Shown here piece by piece: positions 1 to 5,290 of a DNA stretch of 7,015 nucleotides. Origin of the DNA: an uncultured Blautia sp. GTDB lineage: Bacteria > Bacillota > Clostridia > Lachnospirales > Lachnospiraceae. Positions within the stretch are counted from its first letter, which is position 1. Each line of letters opens with the position of its first letter. The DNA is taken from assembly GCA_945872375.1 (NCBI GenBank), contig CAMBYR010000113.1:1-7015 (forward strand), in the 5' to 3' direction. The position numbers and the translations under genes are program-made. The notes under the pieces were generated by a model. The model had not been told where the DNA came from, searched no databases, and saw only the letters and a list, made by a program, of their open reading frames with translations.

Positions 1-288
1 CAGCCCGGTGCGAAGTCCGGGACCTACCACCATGACTTCCTTTTTCAGGATTTTGTCCGCCGCCCTTCTGGCAATTTCCGTTACCTGCGGTACCACGGAG
101 GAAATGATTCCACCCTCGATATCTGTTCTTTTGATATGATAAATATCCAGAACCGTCTTCAGATCCACGGCGTATTCCAGTTCTGTTTTGGTACGGTTTG
201 TGGACAGACGTTCAATAAAGTACGTTTTTGTATCGTCAATTCCGCCTACTACGATATTGGTATTTCCGATATCAATCGCTAAGATCAT
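1..288 (-). CDS. coaX: Type III pantothenate kinase CoaX (N-terminal 96 residues, cut by window edge)
   Basis: Phosphorylates pantothenate with ATP to 4'-phosphopantothenate, the first step of coenzyme A synthesis in the cytoplasm. The N-terminus MILAIDIGNTNIVVGG carries the ASKHA-fold phosphate-binding loop DIGNTN (residues 6-11). Around residues 60-66 is the family-typical stretch GIISSVVPQ, followed by VGPGLRTGL at the window edge. Type III kinases are typically about 255 residues, so roughly the first 40% is present; the rest lies left of base 1. The ATG at 286-288 is preceded by AAGGAAGG about 11 nt upstream. An earlier ATG at 296-298 is out of frame. The family is known to be insensitive to CoA feedback and to need a monovalent cation; neither can be seen here. 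It lies downstream of the transporter gene and coaBC on the same strand, but a terminator (314-354) separates it from them, so it may rely on read-through or a weak promoter that I could not identify. Confidence 0.95.
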   Translation of the reverse strand, partial: MILAIDIGNTNIVVGGIDDTKTYFIERLSTNRTKTELEYAVDLKTVLDIYHIKRTDIEGGIISSVVPQVTEIARRAADKILKKEVMVVGPGLRTGL

Positions 289-313
289 CGCTTCCCATTC
301 CTTCCTTTTTCGG

Positions 314-354
314 TAAAAGACCCTTCCCGTCTTTTCCAAGGCAGAGAAGGGTCT
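314..354 (-). terminator. Rho-independent terminator after the ECF S-component gene
   Basis: On the minus strand AGACCCTTC (354-346) pairs perfectly with GAAGGGTCT (326-318), a 9-bp stem. Its 19-nt loop can form a small extra 3-bp stem. The stem is followed directly by TTTT (317-314). It starts 22 nt past the stop of the transporter gene and ends about 26 nt before the coaX start. It should therefore reduce, and may set, expression of coaX relative to the upstream genes. The short T-run and long loop suggest incomplete termination. Confidence 0.75.
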
Positions 355-375
355 CCGTTTATTTATCTGACAAAA

Positions 376-1014
376 TCAGGCTTTTACAACTTTTCTGGCA
401 TCCATAGCAGCTCCCTGAATCACATGTGCCTTTGACAAAGCCGCACCAACGGCTGCTGTGATCACTGTAGAAGAAATCATCTCACATACTGCATTGATGC
501 CTACAAATGTACAGATGAATACAAGTACATTCATTCCGCCCATCATTCCCTGCAGGTATTCGGTATTTCCAAAAAGTCCCACAAGGGCAGACATAAAGAA
601 TACGGTATTCAGAAATGCTGCACAAAAGCCGGTAACTGCACAGGAAACATAAGCATTGGTGAATTTCTTCATGCCGCGGAAAATAACGCCAAGAAGCACT
701 CCGTCAAGAATTCGCGGCACAAATGCAAGCAGTGCTGCAAAGAACGGATTGATGCTGAACAGCATGGCACCCATGGCACTTGCTCCTCCGATTCCCATCA
801 TCTGAAGGAAGCTGGTAAGACCAAATACGGCTCCTGTGATCAGGCCGCCCAGAGGTCCCAGTACAATCGCGCTGATTGCTACCGGAATCATGTTAAAGGT
901 GATTGCCAGCGGTCCCACCTGCAGGTAACCCAGCGGAGTGTAAGCCATCAGCAGCAGTACGGCCACCATCAGGCCAAGCATGGTAATCTGTGTAGTTGTC
1001 AGTTTCGTTTTCAT
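376..1014 (-). CDS. ECF transporter S component, probably for pantothenate (PanT-like)
   Basis: A 212-residue, very hydrophobic protein with about six membrane segments (roughly residues 9-29, 36-53, 55-74, 83-112, 119-148, 160-193). This is the size and topology of substrate-binding S components of energy-coupling factor transporters. The stretch GPLAITFNMIPVAI (34-47) followed by LGPLGGLITGAVFGLTSF (52-69) is typical of the family. S components work with a shared EcfT/EcfA/EcfA' module, which is not in this window. The substrate is inferred from position: it sits between coaBC and coaX on the same strand, and PanT-type S components are known to cluster with these CoA genes. Other vitamins (riboflavin, folate, thiamine) are less likely but not excluded by sequence alone. 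The start at 1014 has AGGAGG 8 nt upstream. A terminator follows the gene. Confidence 0.87.
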   Translation of the reverse strand: MKTKLTTTQITMLGLMVAVLLLMAYTPLGYLQVGPLAITFNMIPVAISAIVLGPLGGLITGAVFGLTSFLQMMGIGGASAMGAMLFSINPFFAALLAFVPRILDGVLLGVIFRGMKKFTNAYVSCAVTGFCAAFLNTVFFMSALVGLFGNTEYLQGMMGGMNVLVFICTFVGINAVCEMISSTVITAAVGAALSKAHVIQGAAMDARKVVKA

Positions 1015-1118
1015 AAGTTTGTCCTCCTTGTTATCGTTCCCGTCAGGGATACAATACGGTGCTGGAACAGCGGGTATGGATTCCTCGTGTATTTACCCGC
1101 TTCCATTGGGTCAACGGG
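1015..1118 (-). other. Structured 104-nt gap between coaBC and the transporter gene
   Basis: On the transcribed minus strand this gap carries several pairing segments in order. ACCCG (1119-1115) can pair with CGGGT (1099-1095). AGCGGGTA (1101-1094) pairs perfectly with TACCCGCT (1076-1069), with a further GGA/TCC after a 2-nt bulge. GTTCC (1068-1064) pairs with GGAAC (1040-1036). The first two pairings share an arm and exclude each other. No T-run follows the 8-bp stem, so it is not a standard terminator. No convincing promoter is visible. A possible role in mRNA stability or in setting translation of the transporter gene is inference. Confidence 0.4.
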
Positions 1119-2324
1119 TTACTGTTTCCCGGTCTCCATAAGACTGAGAATTTTATCCAGGATTTTTCCGGCTGCATCCTCTTTGCTCATCAAACAGAGT
1201 GATACGTCTTCATCCTGTGTAATCAGGGTCAGAACATTGGTGTCTCCCTGGAATCCGGCGCCCGGCACCTTCAGATTGTTTGCCGCCACCATATCCAGAT
1301 GCTTTTTCTCAAGCTTGGCCCTGGAATTACCGATCATATTCTGTGTTTCCATGGAAAATCCGCACAGAAACTGCCCCGGACGGCGATGTTCTCCCAGGTA
1401 TCCCAGAATGTCATCTGTCCTTTCCAGTTCTATGGATAATTCCCCATCTTTTTTCTTTACCTTTTCGTCACTGACCACCTTTGGCCGGTAATCAGCTACG
1501 GCTGCCGCCTTGATAATAATGTCCTGCTCTTCCGCCAGAGATGTGACTGCTTCAAACATTTCTCTGGCGGTAATCACCGGAACTGTTTTCACGAACATCG
1601 GTGGTTCAATGGATACAGGACCGCTGACAAGCGTCACCTCCGCGCCTCTTAGCATGGCTCTTTTTGCGAGAGCATATCCCATTTTGCCGGACGAATGATT
1701 TGTCAGATACCTTACCGGATCCACAGACTCCTGTGTAGGTCCCGCGGTAATGAGGATCTTTTTGCCCTTCAGATTCTTTGGATACGCAATCTCGCGAAGG
1801 ATCCAGGCTAAAAGCACCTCCGGCTCCGGCATTTTTCCGGCTCCCGTATCTCCGCACGCCAGATATCCGCGGGCCGGCTCGATCCCCTCAAAGTCATAAT
1901 GACGAAGAATCTTCAGATTGTCCTGAAGGATGGGATTTTCATACATACGGGTATTCATGGCAGGTGAAATCATTTTTTTACAGGTACATGCCATCACCGT
2001 TGTGGTCAGCATATCATCCGCGATTCCATGAGCAAGCTTGCCGATCACATTGGCACTTGCCGGTGCGATCATGACCACATCCGCTTTTTTCGCAAGAGAC
2101 ACATGCTCTACCTGACACTGAAAATTTCTGTCAAACGTATCCACCAGGCATTTATTTCCGGTGAGAGATTCAAAGGTAATGGGGGTGATGAAATTTGTGG
2201 CATTTTCTGTCATCAGCACATGCACATTTGCATGAAGCTTTTTCAAAGCACTTGCCAGACCGGCAATTTTATATGCTGCTATACTTCCGGTTACTCCCAG
2301 AAGAACTGTTTTTCCCTTCAGCAT
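1119..2324 (-). CDS. coaBC: Bifunctional phosphopantothenoylcysteine decarboxylase / phosphopantothenate-cysteine ligase CoaBC
   Basis: Catalyses two consecutive cytoplasmic steps of CoA synthesis. The CoaB part joins cysteine to 4'-phosphopantothenate using a nucleotide triphosphate; the FMN-dependent CoaC part decarboxylates the product to 4'-phosphopantetheine. The chosen start gives 401 residues, the normal length for the fusion. In the N-terminal CoaC half: GVTGSIAAYK (10-19), active-site His in EHVSLA (His74), PAMN (121-124), and the redox-active cysteine in ACGDTGAGKM (Cys157). In the C-terminal CoaB half: ITAGPTQESVDPVRYLTNHSSGKMG (192-216), AAAVADYRP (273-281), KVKKK (288-292) and VAANN (346-350). 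The start MLKGKTVLLG at 2324 has GGAG 8 nt upstream. The ATG at 2330 lies directly against that site, and an upstream frame start at 2393 lies inside the promoter. It leads the minus-strand block with the pantothenate transporter and coaX. Confidence 0.96.
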   Translation of the reverse strand: MLKGKTVLLGVTGSIAAYKIAGLASALKKLHANVHVLMTENATNFITPITFESLTGNKCLVDTFDRNFQCQVEHVSLAKKADVVMIAPASANVIGKLAHGIADDMLTTTVMACTCKKMISPAMNTRMYENPILQDNLKILRHYDFEGIEPARGYLACGDTGAGKMPEPEVLLAWILREIAYPKNLKGKKILITAGPTQESVDPVRYLTNHSSGKMGYALAKRAMLRGAEVTLVSGPVSIEPPMFVKTVPVITAREMFEAVTSLAEEQDIIIKAAAVADYRPKVVSDEKVKKKDGELSIELERTDDILGYLGEHRRPGQFLCGFSMETQNMIGNSRAKLEKKHLDMVAANNLKVPGAGFQGDTNVLTLITQDEDVSLCLMSKEDAAGKILDKILSLMETGKQ

Positions 2325-2381
2325 CTTCATCTCTCCTTTTCCTGATTCTGCCCTGGCGACAATCCCGCATAAAGCTTTTTT

Positions 2382-2410
2382 ATTATAAATCAAAGAATTC
2401 CTGCTTGCAA
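2382..2410 (-). promoter_or_regulatory. Sigma-A type promoter for coaBC
   Basis: On the minus strand TTGCAA (2410-2405) is followed after exactly 17 nt by a perfect TATAAT (2387-2382). Transcription should begin near 2375, which gives a leader of about 50 nt before the coaBC start at 2324. It points away from the MITE-like element, whose edge lies about 32 bp upstream of the -35 box. Confidence 0.8.
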
Positions 2411-2446
2411 CGTATTTTTTTCCTGTTCTGTTTTTTATACATGCGC

Positions 2447-2479
2447 CGTGTTACTGCTCACTCCGTTCTCAGTAACACG
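2447..2479. repeat. Inverted repeat 1 of the MITE-like element
   Basis: CGTGTTACTG (2447-2456) and CAGTAACACG (2470-2479) are perfect 10-bp complements around a 13-nt loop. The left arm spans the last three bases of the flanking octamer and the left terminal repeat. The motif CAGTAAC therefore occurs twice, here at 2470-2476 and at the right terminus (2588-2594), and both copies can pair with the same GTTACTG. Confidence 0.8.
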
Positions 2480-2484
2480 CTCCG

Positions 2485-2526
2485 CGATGCACAGAAATTA
2501 TGCAATATGCATAATTTCGTGCGTTG
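2485..2526. repeat. Inverted repeat 2 of the MITE-like element
   Basis: GAAATTATGCA (2494-2504) and TGCATAATTTC (2508-2518) form a perfect 11-bp stem over a 3-nt loop. After a single bulged A (2493), GCAC (2489-2492) pairs with GTGC (2519-2522). Four more pairs, two of them G-T, could extend the stem to 2485 and 2526. This is the longest stem in the window. Confidence 0.85.
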
Positions 2527-2538
2527 ACTGTCTCGGGA

Positions 2539-2562
2539 TTTCCATGCATAAATGCATGGAAA
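2539..2562. repeat. Inverted repeat 3 of the MITE-like element
   Basis: TTTCCATGCAT (2539-2549) and ATGCATGGAAA (2552-2562) are perfect 11-bp complements separated by two bases, so the real hairpin would have about 10 pairs and a 4-nt loop. Both this stem and repeat 2 contain the core ATGCA/TGCAT near the loop. Similar words precede them: CTCCGCGAT at 2480-2488 and CTCGGGAT at 2532-2539. Confidence 0.85.
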
Positions 2563-2606
2563 CACCTCGCGGGATATTATCTCTGAACAGTAACTGCGCC
2601 GTCCTC

Positions 2607-2635
2607 TTTACTTTTCTTCTTAATTGAAGTATAGT
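2607..2635 (+). promoter_or_regulatory. Sigma-A type promoter for mnmM
   Basis: TTTACT (2607-2612) and TATAGT (2630-2635) are separated by 17 nt, matching TTGACA at 4 of 6 and TATAAT at 5 of 6 positions. Transcription should begin near 2642, about 35 nt before the mnmM start. The -35 box lies only 4 bp outside the right flanking octamer of the MITE-like element, so the element may have changed the sequence upstream of this promoter. Confidence 0.65.
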
Positions 2636-2676
2636 AAGGTTGCTTTTTCCACTTTTTTTATTCACCGGGAGGATTT

Positions 2677-3243
2677 ATGAAAAACTATCAGATTACCGAA
2701 TGGTGTTCTCATTTTATCCGGGAACAGGTGGCCGAGGGAGATCTCTGCATCGATGCAACCATGGGAAATGGTCATGACACTCTGCTGTTGTCCACTCTCT
2801 GCGGCGCGTCCGGTCAGGTTCTCGCCTTTGACATTCAGCCCGAAGCACTGGCGAATACAAAAAAGCGCCTGACAGAAGCCCATGTTCCGGACAATTACAG
2901 GCTGATTCTGGATTCCCACGTTCATATGAACCATTATGCGGAACCGGAATCCGTAAGCTGTATCGTCTTTAACCTTGGCTATCTGCCTGGCGGCGACCAT
3001 TCCATGTGCACCAGAGCGGATTCCAGCATCGCGGCGCTTTTGCAGTCTCTGTCTCTGCTGAAAAAAGGCGGCATGATCTCTCTTTGTATTTACAGCGGCG
3101 GAGACACCGGATTTGAAGAACGGGATCTCGTCCTCTCCTGGCTGGCAGGCCTGGATTCCCGACGTTATCTTGTGATTCGAAGCGATTACATGAACCGCCC
3201 AAACCATCCCCCTGTTCCGGTGCTGATCATTCGCCTGAAATAA
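2677..3243 (+). CDS. mnmM: tRNA 5-aminomethyl-2-thiouridine methyltransferase MnmM (YtqB family, class I SAM-dependent)
   Basis: A 188-residue Rossmann-fold methyltransferase of the family formerly called YtqB or 'rRNA methylase'. Members were shown to methylate the nm5s2U wobble base (position 34) of certain tRNAs to mnm5s2U in Gram-positive bacteria that lack the MnmC route. Motif I is DATMGNGHDT (26-35), which binds S-adenosylmethionine. FDIQ (51-54) supplies the acidic residue at the end of strand two. The family hallmark NLGYLPGGDHS (99-109) lies at the motif IV catalytic position. NRPNHPPVPVLIIR (173-186) near the end is typical. Length matches the family (about 190). The ATG at 2677 has GGGAGG 4 nt upstream and its own promoter at 2607-2635. 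It is a single-gene unit, convergent with rbgA, with 25 nt between the two stop codons. The assignment to the family is firm; the tRNA substrate is by homology. Confidence 0.9.
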   Translation: MKNYQITEWCSHFIREQVAEGDLCIDATMGNGHDTLLLSTLCGASGQVLAFDIQPEALANTKKRLTEAHVPDNYRLILDSHVHMNHYAEPESVSCIVFNLGYLPGGDHSMCTRADSSIAALLQSLSLLKKGGMISLCIYSGGDTGFEERDLVLSWLAGLDSRRYLVIRSDYMNRPNHPPVPVLIIRLK

Positions 3244-3268
3244 AAAGCTCTTTTCTCCTGTAAACAGC

Positions 3269-4108
3269 TTATACCCACTCCAGGGTAATTCTTCCCAGAC
3301 GTCCGCTGCGGAAGTCATCAAAGAGTACAAGGGCGGTTCTGGCATAGTCCAGCTCCTGCCCTTTTTTCAGGCAGCCCCGGACACGGCCGATCTCTTCCAT
3401 AACCTGCACGTCTTCTCCCTCTTCCAAAACACCGTAGCGTTCTTTTAAAGCGCCGGCATAACGCTCTCTGAGAAAATGGATCAGATTCAGGGAAAGCTCC
3501 TCCATATTGACAATATCATCCTTAATGGAACCAACACAAGCCAGGCGGACACCCACCTCCGGGTCTTCAAATTTCGGCCAGAGAATTCCTGGCGTATCCA
3601 ATAGTTTCATCTCTTTATTTAGGTGGATCCACTGCTTTCCTCTTGTAACACCCGGTTTATTCCCGGTCTTCGCACAGGCTTTTCCTGCAAAGGAATTGAT
3701 AAATGTGGATTTTCCCACATTAGGAATTCCCACCACCATAGCCCGGATGGGACGATTTTTAATTCCCTTTTTCCTGTCTTTTTCAATTTTTTCTTTACAG
3801 GCTTCCTGAATGATATTCTGAATGGCCTTCATCCCTGCGCCGGAACGGGAATCCACCTTTACCACAAAAAATCCCTTTTCCTGAAAATAAGCTTTCCAGG
3901 CTTCATTCTGTCTTTCGTCCGCCAGATCTGCCTTATTCAGCAGGATCAGACGGGATTTGTTTTTTCCCATTTCATCAATATCCGGATTTCTGCTGGAAAG
4001 AGGCACCCGCGCATCCACCAGTTCAATGATCAGATCGATCAGCCGAATATCCTCCTGCATTTGTCGTTTTGCCTTGGTCATATGACCCGGATACCATTGT
4101 ACGTTCAT
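3269..4108 (-). CDS. rbgA: Ribosome biogenesis GTPase RbgA (YlqF)
   Basis: Assembly GTPase for a late step of 50S subunit maturation (recruitment of uL16 and other late proteins in Bacillus). It is a circularly permuted GTPase of 279 residues, so the motifs run G4-G5-G1-G2-G3: NKAD (58-61), DSRSG (86-90), GIPNVGKS (127-134), Thr155 in GVTRG, and DTPG (171-174). The N-terminus has WYPGHM with His9, the residue implicated in GTP hydrolysis in this family. The RNA-binding C-terminal helical domain covers about 185-279 (FRSGRLGRITLE near the end). Nothing is missing. The start has AGGAGG 4 nt upstream and lies 15 nt after the lepB stop, so the two are almost certainly cotranscribed. The rplS-lepB-rbgA order is common in Firmicutes; rnhB, often next, is absent here and mnmM lies convergent instead. 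Confidence 0.96.
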   Translation of the reverse strand: MNVQWYPGHMTKAKRQMQEDIRLIDLIIELVDARVPLSSRNPDIDEMGKNKSRLILLNKADLADERQNEAWKAYFQEKGFFVVKVDSRSGAGMKAIQNIIQEACKEKIEKDRKKGIKNRPIRAMVVGIPNVGKSTFINSFAGKACAKTGNKPGVTRGKQWIHLNKEMKLLDTPGILWPKFEDPEVGVRLACVGSIKDDIVNMEELSLNLIHFLRERYAGALKERYGVLEEGEDVQVMEEIGRVRGCLKKGQELDYARTALVLFDDFRSGRLGRITLEWV

Positions 4109-4123
4109 AGTTCCTCCTGTCTG

Positions 4124-4720
4124 TCAGCTTTCCAGAAAGCCGATGTTGTTTAACGGATAACAGGAAAACCAGAGTTTTCCCGAAATATATTTTTTATTGA
4201 CGATTCCAATATCCCCATAGCGGCTGTCTTCACTGTTGTTGCGGTTGTCTCCCAGCACAAAATACTCACCGGACCCCAAACTGATAGGTTTTGCCGCCAG
4301 TCCGGGATTACTGATCACCGGAAAATCTTTTCCTTCCTTATAGGTTTCCCCATTAATCAGAATCTGACCGTCCACGATCTGAATCGTCTCACCGGGAAGC
4401 CCGATGACACGCCGGATATGAAGCGCTGCCTCATCGCTGGCATTGGTGCGGAACACAATGATATCCCCCCGCTCCGGCTCCGAGATCCTGTAAACGATTC
4501 GATTCATAAAATAACGGTTTCCCACGGAAAGAGTAGGCTCCATAGAGCTCTCCTGCATGGTTACCGACTGAAACATCAGGACAGCCACCAGTGCAGAAAA
4601 AGCAAGGGTAGCCAGAATTTCAAAAATCAGGCGGAAGCGCTGGCGCATCTTCACATTTTTTTCAGACTCCACAGGCTTCTCTTTCCTGATGATCATGTCA
4701 TTTTGCTTTTTTTTGCTCAT
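4124..4720 (-). CDS. lepB: Signal peptidase I (LepB/Sip type) with arginine at the expected catalytic lysine position
   Basis: Membrane-anchored serine protease family that removes signal peptides from exported proteins (peptidase family S26A). The chosen start gives 198 residues: a charged cytoplasmic tail (1-31), one membrane anchor (about 32-52), then the external catalytic domain. Nucleophile Ser59 lies in SSMEPTLSVG (58-67); RGDIIVFR (84-91) and GDNRNNSEDSRYGD (157-170) are the other conserved boxes. In box D, bacterial enzymes read K-R-x-I-G-L-P-G, but here it reads HIRRVIGLPGE (101-111), so Arg103 (codon CGG, 4412-4414) stands in for the general-base lysine. Start: ATG at 4720 has GGAG 8 nt upstream. 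A longer frame to 4795 runs through the rplS terminator and is unlikely. It lies between rplS and rbgA. It may be an altered or inactive paralogue, or a sequence error may explain the change. Confidence 0.92.
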   Translation of the reverse strand: MSKKKQNDMIIRKEKPVESEKNVKMRQRFRLIFEILATLAFSALVAVLMFQSVTMQESSMEPTLSVGNRYFMNRIVYRISEPERGDIIVFRTNASDEAALHIRRVIGLPGETIQIVDGQILINGETYKEGKDFPVISNPGLAAKPISLGSGEYFVLGDNRNNSEDSRYGDIGIVNKKYISGKLWFSCYPLNNIGFLES

Positions 4721-4734
4721 CCTTCTTACTCCAT

Positions 4735-4763
4735 GATATGTCCTCTGCACGAAATGACATATC
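4735..4763 (-). repeat. Perfect 8-bp inverted repeat in the lepB leader
   Basis: GATATGTC (4735-4742) and GACATATC (4756-4763) are exact complements around a 13-nt spacer. The repeat lies between the rplS terminator and the lepB ribosome binding site, ending about 3 nt from the GGAG. It could be an operator or an mRNA hairpin that limits ribosome access. No clear promoter is visible for lepB between the terminator and this repeat, so lepB may depend partly on read-through from rplS. Confidence 0.5.
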
Positions 4764-4774
4764 TTTTGAAATCG

Positions 4775-4809
4775 AAAAAGAGGGACAATAGCCATCTGTT
4801 ATTGTCCCT
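4775..4809 (-). terminator. Rho-independent terminator after rplS
   Basis: On the minus strand AGGGACAATA (4809-4800) pairs perfectly over 10 bp with TATTGTCCCT (4790-4781), with a 9-nt loop, and is followed by CTTTTT (4780-4775). It begins 25 nt past the rplS stop. It separates rplS from lepB-rbgA, so abundant rplS message would feed the downstream genes only through leakage. Confidence 0.88.
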
Positions 4810-4833
4810 GCTTTTAATCACTGTGAAATTAAA

Positions 4834-5181
4834 TTATCTAACGCGCTCTTTAACTTTTGCAGATTTACCTACACGGTCTCTCAGGTAGTTCAGTTTCGCA
4901 CGACGAACTTTACCGCGGCGGATCACTTCTACTTTAATAACGTGCGGGGAATGCAGCGGCCATGTTTTTTCTACGCCTACACCATTGGAGCTCTTTCTTA
5001 CAGTGAAGGTTTCTCTGTTGCTTCCGCCCTGTCTCTTCAGTACGGTACCTTCAAAGATCTGAACACGTTCACGGTTTCCTTCTTTGATCAGAGCGTGTAC
5101 TCTTACGGTGTCACCCACATTGAACTGTGGTGCTTCTGCTTTTAACTGAGCAGCTTCGATGTTTCTGATAATTTCGTTCAT
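4834..5181 (-). CDS. rplS: 50S ribosomal protein bL19
   Basis: Ribosomal protein bL19, located at the 30S-50S interface and part of inter-subunit bridges. The 115-residue product is normal length. Diagnostic stretches are FNVGDTVRVHALIKEGNRERVQIFEG (20-45), VLKRQGG (47-53), the ETFTVRKSSNGVGVEKTWPLHSP block (about 57-79) and the basic end RRGKVRRAKLNYLRDRVGKSAKVKER. The start MNEIIRNIEA at 5181 has AGGAG 8 nt upstream; the frame is open further upstream to 5319 but that extension covers the promoter and leader. It has its own strong promoter, a folded leader and a strong terminator, as expected for a highly expressed gene. In many Firmicutes it follows trmD; here a DMT exporter gene lies upstream instead. 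Confidence 0.98.
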   Translation of the reverse strand: MNEIIRNIEAAQLKAEAPQFNVGDTVRVHALIKEGNRERVQIFEGTVLKRQGGSNRETFTVRKSSNGVGVEKTWPLHSPHVIKVEVIRRGKVRRAKLNYLRDRVGKSAKVKERVR

Positions 5182-5216
5182 GATAATCTCTCCTATTCTC
5201 ATTTGGATGTTCGTAA

Positions 5217-5257
5217 TACGCTTCTGTGCAGAATCACACAGAAATTTATCAGGCGTA
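5217..5257 (-). promoter_or_regulatory. Structured rplS leader, probable bL19 autoregulatory leader
   Basis: In the roughly 100-nt leader, TTCTGTG (5222-5228) and CACAGAA (5237-5243) form a 7-bp stem over an 8-nt loop. Directly stacked below on one strand, TACGC (5217-5221) pairs with GCGTA (5253-5257) across a 9-nt one-sided bulge (5244-5252). A small L19 leader RNA ahead of rplS is known from low-GC Gram-positive bacteria and is thought to bind the protein for feedback control. The two-part stem with a large asymmetric bulge fits such an element. I match it by position and shape, not by an alignment. Confidence 0.6.
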
Positions 5258-5290
5258 ACAGCGGACCATCTTTTTTTCACAACACAAAAG

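Larger units (their letters stand above)
2442..2602. mobile_element. MITE-like element (145 bp, 2450-2594) with 8-bp flanking duplication
   Basis: The element at 2450-2594 begins GTTACTGCTCA and ends TGAACAGTAAC, terminal inverted repeats matching at 10 of 11 positions. Immediately outside both ends is the identical octamer TGCGCCGT (2442-2449 and 2595-2602), the form of a target-site duplication. It holds no gene and no transposase, so any movement would need one in trans. The interior is highly palindromic: stems at 2447-2456/2470-2479, 2494-2504/2508-2518 and 2539-2549/2552-2562, plus CCGCGA (2482-2487) against TCGCGG (2567-2572) closing around the last two. Insertion families that make 8-bp duplications include IS6, IS66, IS256 and ISL3, but the short ends do not let me assign a parent. 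It could instead be a structured RNA-like repeat. That it inserted between two promoters is inferred. Confidence 0.72.

Noticed and set aside
1117..1127. GTTACTGTTT at the coaBC stop codon, resembling the terminal repeat of the MITE-like element
   Set aside because: There is no partner repeat or flanking duplication, and any element with this end would reach into the intact coaBC coding region. Taken as chance.
1087..2527. Several plus-strand open frames of about 60-134 codons opposite and beyond coaBC
   Set aside because: They are shadows of coaBC codon bias, overlap each other, and have no convincing ribosome binding sites or family motifs.
2441..2603. CRISPR array suggested by closely spaced palindromes
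   Set aside because: The three stems differ in sequence and there are no direct repeats with regular spacers. They form a single folded element.
3245..3272. Possible shared terminator between mnmM and rbgA (AAGCT and AGCTT arms, A and T runs)
   Set aside because: The stem has only 5 bp with a 16-nt loop, and one arm lies in the rbgA stop region. Too weak to call.
2662..3345. Long open frame on the minus strand opposite mnmM
   Set aside because: Its product has no recognisable motifs and covers the mnmM promoter side and the end of rbgA. The plus-strand frame has clear methyltransferase motifs, a ribosome binding site and a promoter.
4721..4795. Longer start for the signal peptidase, adding 25 residues
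   Set aside because: The extension runs through the inverted repeat into the rplS terminator and has no ribosome binding site; the ATG at 4720 does.
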